Source: CAXBNB01 sp040151475
GTDB lineage: Bacteria > Bacteroidota > Bacteroidia > Cytophagales > Cyclobacteriaceae
DNA: 64,000 nucleotides
Assembly: GCF_040151475.1 (NCBI RefSeq)
Contig: NZ_JBDKWG010000146.1
Span: forward strand, 62,001 to 126,000
Reading direction: 5' to 3'
This document shows, in pieces, positions 54,339-62,286 of this stretch. The translations under genes were made by a program, and so were the position numbers. Positions within the stretch are counted from its first letter, which is position 1. Every line of letters starts with the position of its first letter. Under the pieces are notes generated by a model. The model did no database searches and was not told where the DNA came from. It was given only the letters and a program-made list of their open reading frames with translations.

Positions 54339-55162
54339 AGCAGCAACCAGAGAGTCGGAATAAAGAAAATACCATCACCAATCAATCTATAACGTTCATT
54401 TGCTCCAAAATAAACAGGCCATGCTTGTAAAGTCCACAAAACCATTGTCATTGCAATAAACAAAATATTGAAAGAGAGTATTTTGATATCCGCTCCAAAA
54501 TCAACAATAGAATACAACTGAATTATCAGTAATACAGAGAATAACATTTTCAATAGCTGCCGTGTTTTCTCTTGCCCAATTCTTATCACAATTGAAGGGT
54601 TTTGATCTTTTTTATCCTGATGATATTCAAAATAAGAAAACAAAATAAGGTTAATGAGTGCCAGAAAAAAAGTTTGTAAAAACAACATCGTGATAACAGG
54701 TACAATCTGTCCGTTGTTGAGACTGACAGGACCCACAAAAACCCCTAAAGCATAGACGGCAGCTACAAAAATTTCTTTAAGATAAAACCACTTAAAAAAG
54801 TATATGATTCCGAAATACACCAGCACCAACATGGTAAGAATGATCCCATACACAAAAGTGATTGCGGGAAGTGAAAGAACAATATATAGGCCTCCAAATA
54901 CCGTAACAACTAATGCCACAATCAGCAGCCTGGAATGTTGCCTGTGAAACAAATGCCTTTGGATTGTTGGTACTTTGTCAGACTTAAATGCATCAATAAG
55001 ATGATCCAATGTGTAAATTATCCAAATAGCAATTCCCAGACACAAGGAAATAGAAAGAGGCATCTCAATTCCGATAAATTTGGCAATAACTATTGACAAC
55101 ACCACAGCACCCAACGCAATGTCTAGTGACAAAAACCTGATATATTTTAAAAGTAAAGCCAT
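54335..55162 (-). CDS. UbiA-superfamily prenyltransferase-like membrane protein
   Basis: 275 residues with about eight to nine membrane helices. A first Asp-rich segment (YTLDHLIDAFKSD) and a second (QDKKDQNPSIVIRIGQEKTR) sit where UbiA enzymes have their two Asp-rich metal-pyrophosphate motifs. The first lacks the canonical NDxxDxxxD form, so the substrate may be unusual or the activity lost. It is followed by a coupled methyltransferase, a pairing that recalls quinone-type biosynthesis. The true product is unknown. Confidence 0.7.
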   Translation of the reverse strand: MALLLKYIRFLSLDIALGAVVLSIVIAKFIGIEMPLSISLCLGIAIWIIYTLDHLIDAFKSDKVPTIQRHLFHRQHSRLLIVALVVTVFGGLYIVLSLPAITFVYGIILTMLVLVYFGIIYFFKWFYLKEIFVAAVYALGVFVGPVSLNNGQIVPVITMLFLQTFFLALINLILFSYFEYHQDKKDQNPSIVIRIGQEKTRQLLKMLFSVLLIIQLYSIVDFGADIKILSFNILFIAMTMVLWTLQAWPVYFGANERYRLIGDGIFFIPTLWLLL

Positions 55163-55195
55163 TTTATCAGGTGAAATTAGTGAAATTCATGACTC

Positions 55196-55231
55196 ATAAA
55201 AAAACCGTAGCAAGAAATTCACTACGGTTTT
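55196..55231 (-). terminator. Terminator of the ATP synthase operon
   Basis: On the minus strand: AAACCGTAG, an 11-base loop, CTACGGTTT, then a T-rich tail, 23 bp after the atpG stop. Confidence 0.85.
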
Positions 55232-55253
55232 CATTCTTATTTTTTCAAAACTA

Positions 55254-56144
55254 TCAACTGCTTGCAGCCAGAGCTTCCGCTCCACCTACTATCTCCAGTA
55301 TTTCTTTTGTAATAGCTGCCTGGCGTGTTCTGTTGTATGTCAATTTAAGAGCTTTAAGCAATTCCCCCGCATTGTCTGTTGCCTGATCCATGGCGGTCAT
55401 TCTCGCTCCATGCTCCGAGGCATTAGATTCCAACAATGCTTTGTAAAATTGTATCTTCAAAGACTTAGGAATGATCTCGTTCACCACATAAGCCTGAGAA
55501 GGTTCAAACAAATAATCCACACTTGAAGTTAGGTCATCAGTTCCTTCATCTGAAGACACTATTGGCAAAAACTGCTCGTTTTTTAGAATCTGTGTCGCCA
55601 CATTCTTAAACTCATTGTAGATCAGTTCTATTTGATCATAATCGCCTTTTACAAAAGCATCCATAGTACTTTCAGCAGCAACTTTTACGTTTTCAAAAGT
55701 CAAATCCTGAAATAACTGATAGTGATCACTTATTACCTGATACTTTCGTTTTGTGAAGTATTCATTCGAGCGTTTACCAATAGGAAGAATATAAAGACCT
55801 CCTTTGCTCTGTATGTCTGAATACTTTTTCTTAATTAATGCAACAGTATTTTTAAAAATATTACTATTAAAAGATCCGCAAAGCCCTCTATCAGAAGAAA
55901 CCACTACCAACAACACCTTTTTTACATCTCTATTTGTGCTGTACACATTGTCACCACCATCATCCAGACCTGCAGATACATTTTTCAATATTCCCGTAAG
56001 TCTTTCAGAATAGGGTCTCATCTTAGTGATTTTATCCTGAGCCTTTCTCAACTTAGCTGCAGCCACCATTTTCATGGCACTCGTAATTTGCTGAGTGGAT
56101 TGGATAGATACTATCCTGTTTTTTACTTCTTTTAAATTAGCCAT
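55254..56144 (-). CDS. atpG: ATP synthase F1 subunit gamma
   Basis: 296 residues, central stalk of F1. N-terminal NLKEVKNRIVSIQSTQQITSAMKMVAA and C-terminal MTAMDQATDNAGELLKALKL with ITKEILEIVGGA are the two halves of the rotating coiled coil. SDRGLCGSFN is in the middle. Last gene of the operon, 19 bp after atpA. The usual atpD and atpC genes do not follow; in Bacteroidota they are commonly elsewhere. Confidence 0.97.
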   Translation of the reverse strand: MANLKEVKNRIVSIQSTQQITSAMKMVAAAKLRKAQDKITKMRPYSERLTGILKNVSAGLDDGGDNVYSTNRDVKKVLLVVVSSDRGLCGSFNSNIFKNTVALIKKKYSDIQSKGGLYILPIGKRSNEYFTKRKYQVISDHYQLFQDLTFENVKVAAESTMDAFVKGDYDQIELIYNEFKNVATQILKNEQFLPIVSSDEGTDDLTSSVDYLFEPSQAYVVNEIIPKSLKIQFYKALLESNASEHGARMTAMDQATDNAGELLKALKLTYNRTRQAAITKEILEIVGGAEALAASS

Positions 56145-56163
56145 ACTTTATATCAGTAGCTTT

Positions 56164-57744
56164 TTAGTTTGCAAATCTTGAAGCCACGTCTTTAGCTACT
56201 TCTCCTAATTCTTTGGTAATTTCATCTGTAAATTTGCCCGCTGCAAGATCATCTATGATGTTTTTATGCTGCGTATTCAATGTTGACAAAAACTCTATCT
56301 CAAAAGCCTTTACTTTACCAACAGGCACGACATCAATAAATCCTTTGGTAGAAGCATAGATGATGGCTACCTGATCACCTACAGGTGATGGAGAATATTG
56401 TCCCTGTTTCAAAATTTCAAGGTTTTTTCTACCTCTATCGATTGTCAATTTAGTAGCTGCATCCAGATCAGATCCAAATTTGGCAAATGCTTCAAGTTCT
56501 CTAAACTGAGCCTGATCCAATTTCAGGGTACCAGCTACTTTTTTCATCGATTTTATCTGAGCATTACCTCCAACCCTTGATACTGAAATACCAACGTTAA
56601 TCGCCGGACGAATACCAGAGTTGAAAAGGTTAGTTTCCAGAAAAATCTGACCATCCGTAATAGAAATAACGTTGGTTGGTATGTATGCTGAAACGTCACC
56701 AGCCTGTGTTTCAATAATAGGAAGTGCTGTCAAAGAACCTCCACCTTTTACTTTCCCTTTCAAAGAAGGAGGAAGATCGTTCATGTTTTCAGCTATTTCC
56801 TGACTATCATTGATCTTCGCTGCTCTTTCCAATAGTCTTGAGTGAAGATAGAATACGTCACCAGGATAAGCTTCACGTCCAGGAGGCCTTCTCAAAAGAA
56901 GTGAAACTTCTCTATATGCCACCGCTTGCTTAGACAAATCGTCATAAACGATCAAAGCAGGACGACCAGTATCTCTGAAATACTCTCCAATTGCAGCACC
57001 AGTAAAAGGAGCAAAAAACTGAAGTGGAGCAGGATCAGAAGCTGAGGCACTTACTACAACGGTATAGTCCATTGCTCCGCCTTTTTCCAAAGCTTGTACT
57101 ATGCCGGCAACTGTGGATGCTTTTTGAGCAACAGCCACATAAATACAGAATACAGGCTCTCCTTTATCGTAAAATTCCTTTTGGTTGATGATGGTATCAA
57201 TTGCCACCGCCGTTTTACCTGTTTGTCTGTCACCAATGATCAATTCTCTCTGACCTCTTCCAACAGGAATCATTGAATCAATCGCTTTGATACCAGTCTG
57301 AAGTGGCTCATTTACCGGCTGTCTGTAGATAACACCAGGAGCTTTTCTCTCCATAGGCATCTCAAACAACTCACCTTCGATTGGCCCTTTACCGTCAATT
57401 GGTTGTCCCAGGGTATCAACAACCCTTCCACACATACCATCTCCAACATTGACAGATGCAATTTTGTTGGTTCTTTTTACAGTATCACCTTCTTTGATAC
57501 CTTTGGATTCACCCAAAAGTACTGCTCCTACATTGTCTTCCTCCAGGTTAAGAACCATCGCTTTAAGTCCGTTTTCGAACTCCAATAATTCACCTGATTG
57601 AGCTTTGGTTAATCCATAAATTCGGGCTACACCATCACCAACTTGTAATACAGTACCAATTTCTTCAAGTTCAGTTTCGGTTCTGAAATTTGAGAGTTGC
57701 TCTCTCAATATAGCTGATACTTCATCTGGTCTTACATCTGCCAT
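56164..57744 (-). CDS. atpA: ATP synthase F1 subunit alpha
   Basis: 526 residues. Starts ADVRPDEVSAILREQLSNF, has P-loop GDRQTGKT, YDDLSKQAVAYREVSLLLRR and PAINVGISVSRVGG. It forms the non-catalytic nucleotide sites of F1 with beta. Full length and intact. Confidence 0.98.
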   Translation of the reverse strand: MADVRPDEVSAILREQLSNFRTETELEEIGTVLQVGDGVARIYGLTKAQSGELLEFENGLKAMVLNLEEDNVGAVLLGESKGIKEGDTVKRTNKIASVNVGDGMCGRVVDTLGQPIDGKGPIEGELFEMPMERKAPGVIYRQPVNEPLQTGIKAIDSMIPVGRGQRELIIGDRQTGKTAVAIDTIINQKEFYDKGEPVFCIYVAVAQKASTVAGIVQALEKGGAMDYTVVVSASASDPAPLQFFAPFTGAAIGEYFRDTGRPALIVYDDLSKQAVAYREVSLLLRRPPGREAYPGDVFYLHSRLLERAAKINDSQEIAENMNDLPPSLKGKVKGGGSLTALPIIETQAGDVSAYIPTNVISITDGQIFLETNLFNSGIRPAINVGISVSRVGGNAQIKSMKKVAGTLKLDQAQFRELEAFAKFGSDLDAATKLTIDRGRKNLEILKQGQYSPSPVGDQVAIIYASTKGFIDVVPVGKVKAFEIEFLSTLNTQHKNIIDDLAAGKFTDEITKELGEVAKDVASRFAN

Positions 57745-57790
57745 TATTATTGCTTTTATTAATTTTTGAAATAATTAATGTAGGACAATC

Positions 57791-58348
57791 CTACATTTTA
57801 TTTACATATAAATTTTGACTAAACTTTAATTTCAATTCGTTGAGTTTGCTACTGATGCTGTCATCAATTTGCCTGTCTCCTATTTTGAGAATAAAACCTC
57901 CAATAATTGATTCGTCAATTTTTTCAGTTAATTCTACCTCTTTTCCTGTGATTTTTTTCACTACAGCATTTACTTCCTTCTTCAGTTCAGCATTCAAAGG
58001 AACCACAGTAGTAATAGTCGCTTCTGCAATGCCTTTCATTACATTGTATTGTTTGTGAAATTCTTTAGCGATTGCAGGGAGATATTGCTCCCGATTTTTT
58101 CTGGAAATGATATCAAAAATAGAAAGCGTAAGGGCATTTACCTTGCCGGTAAAAATCTTCTTTAGGATGACCAACTTATTCAAATGCCCCAAAACAGGGT
58201 TTTTCAACATCAATGTAAAATCCCTGTTTGAATGACAAAGTGCAGTAAATGCAGTCATATCCTTTGCTACTTCTTCCAAGCAGTTTCTTTCAACTGCCAA
58301 CTCTAAAAGCGGCTTGGCATAACGGGAAGCAATTCTGGTTTCCGACAT
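57791..58348 (-). CDS. atpH: ATP synthase F1 subunit delta
   Basis: 185 residues. RIASRYAKPLLELAVERNCL at the N-terminus and IDESIIGGFILKIGDRQIDDSI near the C-terminus are the OSCP/delta signatures. It links F1 to the b stalk. It starts 4 bp after atpF. Confidence 0.95.
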   Translation of the reverse strand: MSETRIASRYAKPLLELAVERNCLEEVAKDMTAFTALCHSNRDFTLMLKNPVLGHLNKLVILKKIFTGKVNALTLSIFDIISRKNREQYLPAIAKEFHKQYNVMKGIAEATITTVVPLNAELKKEVNAVVKKITGKEVELTEKIDESIIGGFILKIGDRQIDDSISSKLNELKLKFSQNLYVNKM

Positions 58349-58352
58349 GGGA

Positions 58353-58847
58353 TTAGTTTACTTTAATGTCCTTTATTAAGTCTTTTACAAGCGCCTCTTG
58401 CGATTTTTTGTCATCAAGGTTTTTACGAAGTACTTTCTCCGCAATATCTAGGGACAATGCTGCTACAAGACTCTTTACGTCTGCCAATGCTGCTTTCTTT
58501 TCAGTTTCAATCACCGCTTTAGCATCAGCAATCATTTTTGAAGAAATTTTTGAAGTTTCCTCTTTAGCAGCTTCTTTTATATCACTGGCAATTTTGGTTG
58601 CTTCTTTGAGCATGTTGTCTCTTTCGATTCGGGCTTCTTTGAGCAAATACTCATTGTCAGCCTTCAACTGCTTCATTTCTTCCTTAGCAGCCTCAGCAGA
58701 TTGAAGAGAATCACGGATAAAACCATCTCTTGATTTCAATGCTTCTGAGATTGGCTTCCAAACTTTGGCGGCCAAAATAGCAAACACTATTAAAAATACT
58801 ACCGTCTGCCAAAATATGAGTCCTATGTCGGGGGTAACTAATTCCAC
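58353..58847 (-). CDS. atpF: ATP synthase Fo subunit b
   Basis: 164 residues. One membrane helix (residues 8-27: IGLIFWQTVVFLIVFAILAA) followed by a long charged coiled coil, as expected for the peripheral stalk. The start is GTG; an A-rich stretch precedes it and no ATG is available. A strong hairpin lies between it and atpE. Confidence 0.95.
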   Translation of the reverse strand: MELVTPDIGLIFWQTVVFLIVFAILAAKVWKPISEALKSRDGFIRDSLQSAEAAKEEMKQLKADNEYLLKEARIERDNMLKEATKIASDIKEAAKEETSKISSKMIADAKAVIETEKKAALADVKSLVAALSLDIAEKVLRKNLDDKKSQEALVKDLIKDIKVN

Positions 58848-58874
58848 TTTCTTGTCTTTTTGAATAAAAAATAA

Positions 58875-58910
58875 TCCTGATCCTGAAACCTAATGTTCAC
58901 AGGATCAGGA
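58875..58910 (-). promoter_or_regulatory. Intercistronic hairpin between atpE and atpF
   Basis: A perfect 11-bp stem TCCTGATCCTG/CAGGATCAGGA with a 14-base loop, 9 bp after the atpE stop. On the minus strand it is followed by TTATTTTTT, like a leaky terminator. It could protect the atpE message from 3' decay or reduce read-through, giving more subunit c than b, delta, alpha and gamma. Confidence 0.65.
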
Positions 58911-58919
58911 AATAATAAA

Positions 58920-59126
58920 TTAAACTCCTGCTTGAACGGCCATAAATCCGATTACTGCAGCAAATAATGCAACTCCTTCTATCAAGGCCGCTGCAATAAT
59001 CATTGCTGTTTGGATTTTACCTGCAGCTTCTGGTTGTCTTGCAATACCTTCAGTAGCACCTTTACCGATCAAACCGATACCGATACCTGCTCCTAATACT
59101 GCTAAACCTGCTCCAATTGCTCCCAT
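58920..59126 (-). CDS. atpE: ATP synthase Fo subunit c
   Basis: 68 residues, two helices with the polar loop ARQPEA at 29-34. The ion-binding carboxylate is E50 in AALIEGVAL. Helix 1 has GAGIGIGLIGKG without the glutamine, and helix 2 lacks the Ser/Thr next to E50, that mark sodium-binding c subunits, so proton coupling is inferred. Confidence 0.96.
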   Translation of the reverse strand: MGAIGAGLAVLGAGIGIGLIGKGATEGIARQPEAAGKIQTAMIIAAALIEGVALFAAVIGFMAVQAGV

Positions 59127-59159
59127 TTTAAATTAATTTATATGGTTAAAAATAAAATT

Positions 59160-60254
59160 CTAATGATGATGTTCTTCCACTGCACTACCAAAATACATTG
59201 CTGACAGCAAGGTGAAAACATAAGCCTGTAATAATGCCACAAATAGCTCCAACAAATTCATTACTGACGCAAATACTGCTGCCAATACCCCAACGGCTAA
59301 ACTTTGTGTTATAAACGTAAGACTCAAAATACTCAATATAATAATGTGCCCTGCTGTAATGTTGGCAAAAAGCCTGATCATTAATGAAAATGGCTTGGTA
59401 AATATACCGATGATTTCTATCGGCCAAAGGATTAAATACAAAGGTATTTTTTGACCCCAACTCATTGAGTTTCCAAGAGGATCCAGTATATGCATCCAAT
59501 AGGTCTTTCTACCAGATACCAGTGTAACCACTAAAGTAGCTACTGCCAACATCATGGTTACAGCTATATTTCCCGTGAGGTTGGCTGCTGCCGGTAATAA
59601 CCCAAGCAGGTTTCCAAACCAAATAAAGAAAAACAAAGACAACAAATAAGGAAGGTACTTTTCATATTTCGGACCAATGTTGGCTTTTACGATTTCGTCT
59701 CTGACATATACTATAATAGGCTCAAAAAACGACTGGATACCACTTGGAGCTTTCCCTGCATTTTTCTTGTAGCCACGAGCCACTGCAAAAAACACCAGTA
59801 GAAGTATCACGGCATTGATGAATAACAACGCTACATTTTTAGTGATAGATAAATCAAGTGGATGAGCATTGGTTATGTTTCCTTCTGCATCATAATTCAA
59901 TTTACCTGAAGCATCTGTTTTGTATATATGCTCGTGAGCATTGAAATAGTGATTGCCATTGCTTTCTACTGCATCGTGTCCGTGATGGAATTTAGAAGAA
60001 GAAAAAATGTGCAACCCATTGTCCCAAAGTATAACCGGAAGTGGCACACTTACAGGATGCAGAACTCCATTTTCATCTTTCAAATCGAAAAAATGCCAAT
60101 CGTGTGCATCCTTAATGTGATGGTCAATTAATTCGGATGGATTGAACGCTTCACCCTCGCTTTCTGACGCTTTTGTTGTCAAACTAAAAATAGAGATTAA
60201 AACGACAACTAACCCCGTGATTTTTAATTGTTTACAAATAAAATTTCTAACCAT
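59160..60254 (-). CDS. atpB: ATP synthase Fo subunit a, with N-terminal His-rich extension
   Basis: 364 residues, about 100 longer than E. coli AtpB. The extra N-terminus has a signal-like helix (KITGLVVVLISIFSLTTKA), then a hydrophilic, histidine-rich segment (HIKDAHDWHFFDL, FHHGHDAV, NAHEHIY) that would face the periplasm. The conserved core follows: PYLLSLFFFIWFGNLLGL, then SLMIRLFANITAGH with the essential arginine, and FVALLQAYVFTLLSAMYFG. The protein ends EEHHH. Extensions of this sort are known in Bacteroidota. Confidence 0.95.
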   Translation of the reverse strand: MVRNFICKQLKITGLVVVLISIFSLTTKASESEGEAFNPSELIDHHIKDAHDWHFFDLKDENGVLHPVSVPLPVILWDNGLHIFSSSKFHHGHDAVESNGNHYFNAHEHIYKTDASGKLNYDAEGNITNAHPLDLSITKNVALLFINAVILLLVFFAVARGYKKNAGKAPSGIQSFFEPIIVYVRDEIVKANIGPKYEKYLPYLLSLFFFIWFGNLLGLLPAAANLTGNIAVTMMLAVATLVVTLVSGRKTYWMHILDPLGNSMSWGQKIPLYLILWPIEIIGIFTKPFSLMIRLFANITAGHIIILSILSLTFITQSLAVGVLAAVFASVMNLLELFVALLQAYVFTLLSAMYFGSAVEEHHH

Positions 60255-60263
60255 CTTTTGCCC

Positions 60264-60641
60264 TTATTTCAAATTCGTGCGCAAGTTAGACAATACCGTA
60301 ATGATTTCAAATACAAAGTAAAATAAATAGATGGCAAAAAAAGTTATGACAAAATTTGTGATTTCATTTACCCCCATCACGATAAAAGTTGCCACAAACA
60401 TCAAAGAGGTAAGCACCCGAATGGTCATGGTAGCCATTACTAACAAGGGCACGGATAATTCCAAATGTTCTTGCCCTAACCTGAAGAGTACATGAACAAT
60501 AATCGATTGGATAAAAAAGAAGATAAGAACAGCGTAGAACTTTTCTCCAAAGGGAATAGAAATATCAGCCTGTGCCAACAGTAGATACACCAGCAAAATC
60601 GCAAGGGTAAGTGCAATAATCTTAATTATTCCTCTTATCAT
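60264..60641 (-). CDS. Small membrane protein in the atp operon (AtpI-like position)
   Basis: 125 residues with four predicted membrane helices (about 7-23, 35-53, 66-87, 95-115) and short polar loops. No motif is recognised. It sits between atpZ (2 bp) and atpB (9 bp), where other phyla have atpI, a factor that helps c-ring assembly. That role is plausible but rests on position and topology. Confidence 0.75.
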   Translation of the reverse strand: MIRGIIKIIALTLAILLVYLLLAQADISIPFGEKFYAVLIFFFIQSIIVHVLFRLGQEHLELSVPLLVMATMTIRVLTSLMFVATFIVMGVNEITNFVITFFAIYLFYFVFEIITVLSNLRTNLK

Positions 60642-60643
60642 AA

Positions 60644-60823
60644 TTAATCATCTTTGGGCAACCTGCGTATCACATTGAAAATCGAACCAATGCAGGAAAC
60701 AACCGAAAACACAAGTAGAAAAACCGGAAATTCCAGTTCGAAATACTGGTCGAGCTTGTAGCCTGCCCAGACCCCAATAAAAATGAAGGCCAACATTTCG
60801 AATGCTATACCCGAATATTTCAA
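60644..60823 (-). CDS. atpZ: AtpZ/AtpI-family protein, start codon uncertain
   Basis: 59 residues from a TTG at 60823: MKYSGIAFEMLAFIFIGVW, then AGYKLDQYF and FPVFLLVFSVVSCIGSIF, ending VIRRLPKDD. This is the AtpZ pattern (YLKYSG, two helices with GxxxGxxLD between, basic end). Homologues normally have a few residues before YLKYSG, and the frame here stays open upstream to 60859. But there is no ATG, GTG or other TTG in it, only ATA at 60847-60845 next to the bactofilin stop. So translation starts either at the TTG or at a rare codon. A longer frame at 60648-60893 in another phase is a shadow. Confidence 0.8.
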   Translation of the reverse strand: MKYSGIAFEMLAFIFIGVWAGYKLDQYFELEFPVFLLVFSVVSCIGSIFNVIRRLPKDD

Positions 60824-60849
60824 ATATTGTCTGGGCTTGTCTTCTATGA

Positions 60850-61269
60850 CTAATGGGCTTTAAGTATGCTTGGTGTTTCGTTGGCATTTTCACCGATCAG
60901 TATTTCTTTGATTGAGGCTCCCATCTTGGATCCGCCATTGAATGTAGCTCCTGACTCAACAATCAACTTATTAGTAGCTATGTCTCCGTTGATTTGGGCT
61001 GTGGCTTTTAAGGTAAGTATTTCGGATACTTCAATGTTTCCAATCACATGTCCTTCAATATCGGCATTTTGAGCAATGATATTGCCTTCAACATGCGAAG
61101 AATGTCCAATGATAAGCTTTGATTTGGTTTTTATATTGCCAATGATTTTGCCTTCTATGCGGATGTTTCCAAAGGTTTCAAGATCACCTCTTAGAGTTGT
61201 CCCTTTTCCAATAATATTTCTGGCATTGCTTAACTCTTCGTTTTGTTTTTGGTCTTGCTTGTTGAACAT
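60850..61269 (-). CDS. Bactofilin
   Basis: 139 residues, a right-handed beta-helix cytoskeletal protein. Repeating GNIRIEGKIIGNIKTKSKL, GHSSHVEGNIIAQNADIEGH and VIGNIEVSEILTLKATAQI units of about 17-18 residues form the core (residues 20-120), flanked by polar tails. Bactofilins polymerise without nucleotide and often position cell-wall enzymes. It starts 11 bp after an M23 peptidase gene, a common partnership, and its stop lies within the open frame of atpZ. Confidence 0.94.
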   Translation of the reverse strand: MFNKQDQKQNEELSNARNIIGKGTTLRGDLETFGNIRIEGKIIGNIKTKSKLIIGHSSHVEGNIIAQNADIEGHVIGNIEVSEILTLKATAQINGDIATNKLIVESGATFNGGSKMGASIKEILIGENANETPSILKAH

Positions 61270-61280
61270 GTTTTTTTGTT

Positions 61281-62156
61281 TTAAAACCTTATAAAATCTT
61301 CAGGATCTACCGGATTGCCATTGTACCACAACTCAAAATGCAGGTGCGGCCCGGAAGTCAACTCTCCGGTATTTCCAATAATTGCAATTACCTCTCCGGC
61401 TGTCACAAAACTACCAACGTTTTTCAATAAATCCGAATTGTGTTTGTATAGGGAAATAATATTACCCCGATGCTGGATAGCAATCACATTTCCATGATCC
61501 AGAGTCCAGCCTGCAAACACTACAGTGCCGTCAGCCACTGCCATTACCGACTCATCTTCCTTGGCCGCAATATCTATGGCGTAGTGTTCTTCCTGTGGAT
61601 TAAACTTGTTGAGTACCACTCCTTTATCCACCGGTTTGAATAAATAAAAATCCTGAAGCTCTTCTGAGATTTTTGCAGAGCCAAATTGTAGGTTCAACCC
61701 TTCTTTCTCAAATTCCTTTCTGAATTGAGAGTCAATGGGATTGAGTGATTCTGATATCTCTTCATTGGCTTGCAACAGTTCTGTTTCATTCAGCCCTGAG
61801 TTGTTTTCGGAATCCACATAGTTATTATCCTTACCCGACAATATCATTTTGATATTGTCTATAAACTGGTCTTTTTTATTTACCTCCACTATCAAAGAAT
61901 CTATTTCCATAGAAAGGTTCATCAGTTGCCTGTTGGCTTGCATCTCTGCATGGCGAGGATCAAACCACTGCTTGAGCAATGTGGTGGCCATATAAAAACT
62001 CAGACCTGCAAGCACCAAAAAAATGGATACCAATCCAAGGATGATTTTGATGTAAGAAAAAGTAAAAGTGGTTTTCTCAGCAAAATTTTCCTCATTCCTG
62101 ATGATCAATAAATATTTGGTCACCAGCCGATTCGAAAATGTCTTTTTTGTTTCCAA
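61281..62156 (-). CDS. M23-family (LytM) peptidoglycan endopeptidase-like protein
   Basis: 291 residues. One membrane helix (about 35-57) and a coiled coil (60-125) precede the LytM domain, where EEHYAIDIAAKED carries the H-x3-D zinc ligands and GPHLHFELW the H-x-H pair. The catalytic set is complete. It would trim peptide cross-links at the inner-membrane face of the periplasm. The start is TTG: an in-frame stop lies 9 bp upstream and no ATG is near. First gene of the operon leading through bactofilin to the ATP synthase. Confidence 0.9.
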   Translation of the reverse strand: METKKTFSNRLVTKYLLIIRNEENFAEKTTFTFSYIKIILGLVSIFLVLAGLSFYMATTLLKQWFDPRHAEMQANRQLMNLSMEIDSLIVEVNKKDQFIDNIKMILSGKDNNYVDSENNSGLNETELLQANEEISESLNPIDSQFRKEFEKEGLNLQFGSAKISEELQDFYLFKPVDKGVVLNKFNPQEEHYAIDIAAKEDESVMAVADGTVVFAGWTLDHGNVIAIQHRGNIISLYKHNSDLLKNVGSFVTAGEVIAIIGNTGELTSGPHLHFELWYNGNPVDPEDFIRF

Positions 62157-62177
62157 GCTTTTGATTTATGTGATGGG

Positions 62178-62185
62178 CAAAAGTA
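62178..62185 (-). promoter_or_regulatory. Putative -7 promoter element of the M23-bactofilin-atp operon
   Basis: Minus-strand TACTTTTG, exact TAnnTTTG, 21 bp before the TTG start of the M23 gene. This supports the TTG and makes the M23 gene the first of the transcript. Confidence 0.55.
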
Positions 62186-62251
62186 TAGCCTTATCATTAA
62201 AAAAGCTTCACACCTAAAAGATATGTTGTTGGAATAGCCTTTTGAAAAGCC

Positions 62252-62276
62252 TTACTAAACCTTGAAGGTTTAGTAA
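62252..62276 (-). terminator. Terminator of guaB
   Basis: A perfect 12-bp stem TTACTAAACCTT/AAGGTTTAGTAA around one base, flanked by AAAAGC and GCTTTT. It lies 10 bp after the guaB stop. Confidence 0.7.
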
Positions 62277-62286
62277 AGCTTTTTAC

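Noticed and set aside
60648..60893. 81-residue minus-strand frame in the atpZ region
   Set aside because: Translating the other phase gives a clear AtpZ protein; this frame shows no family features and overlaps it throughout.
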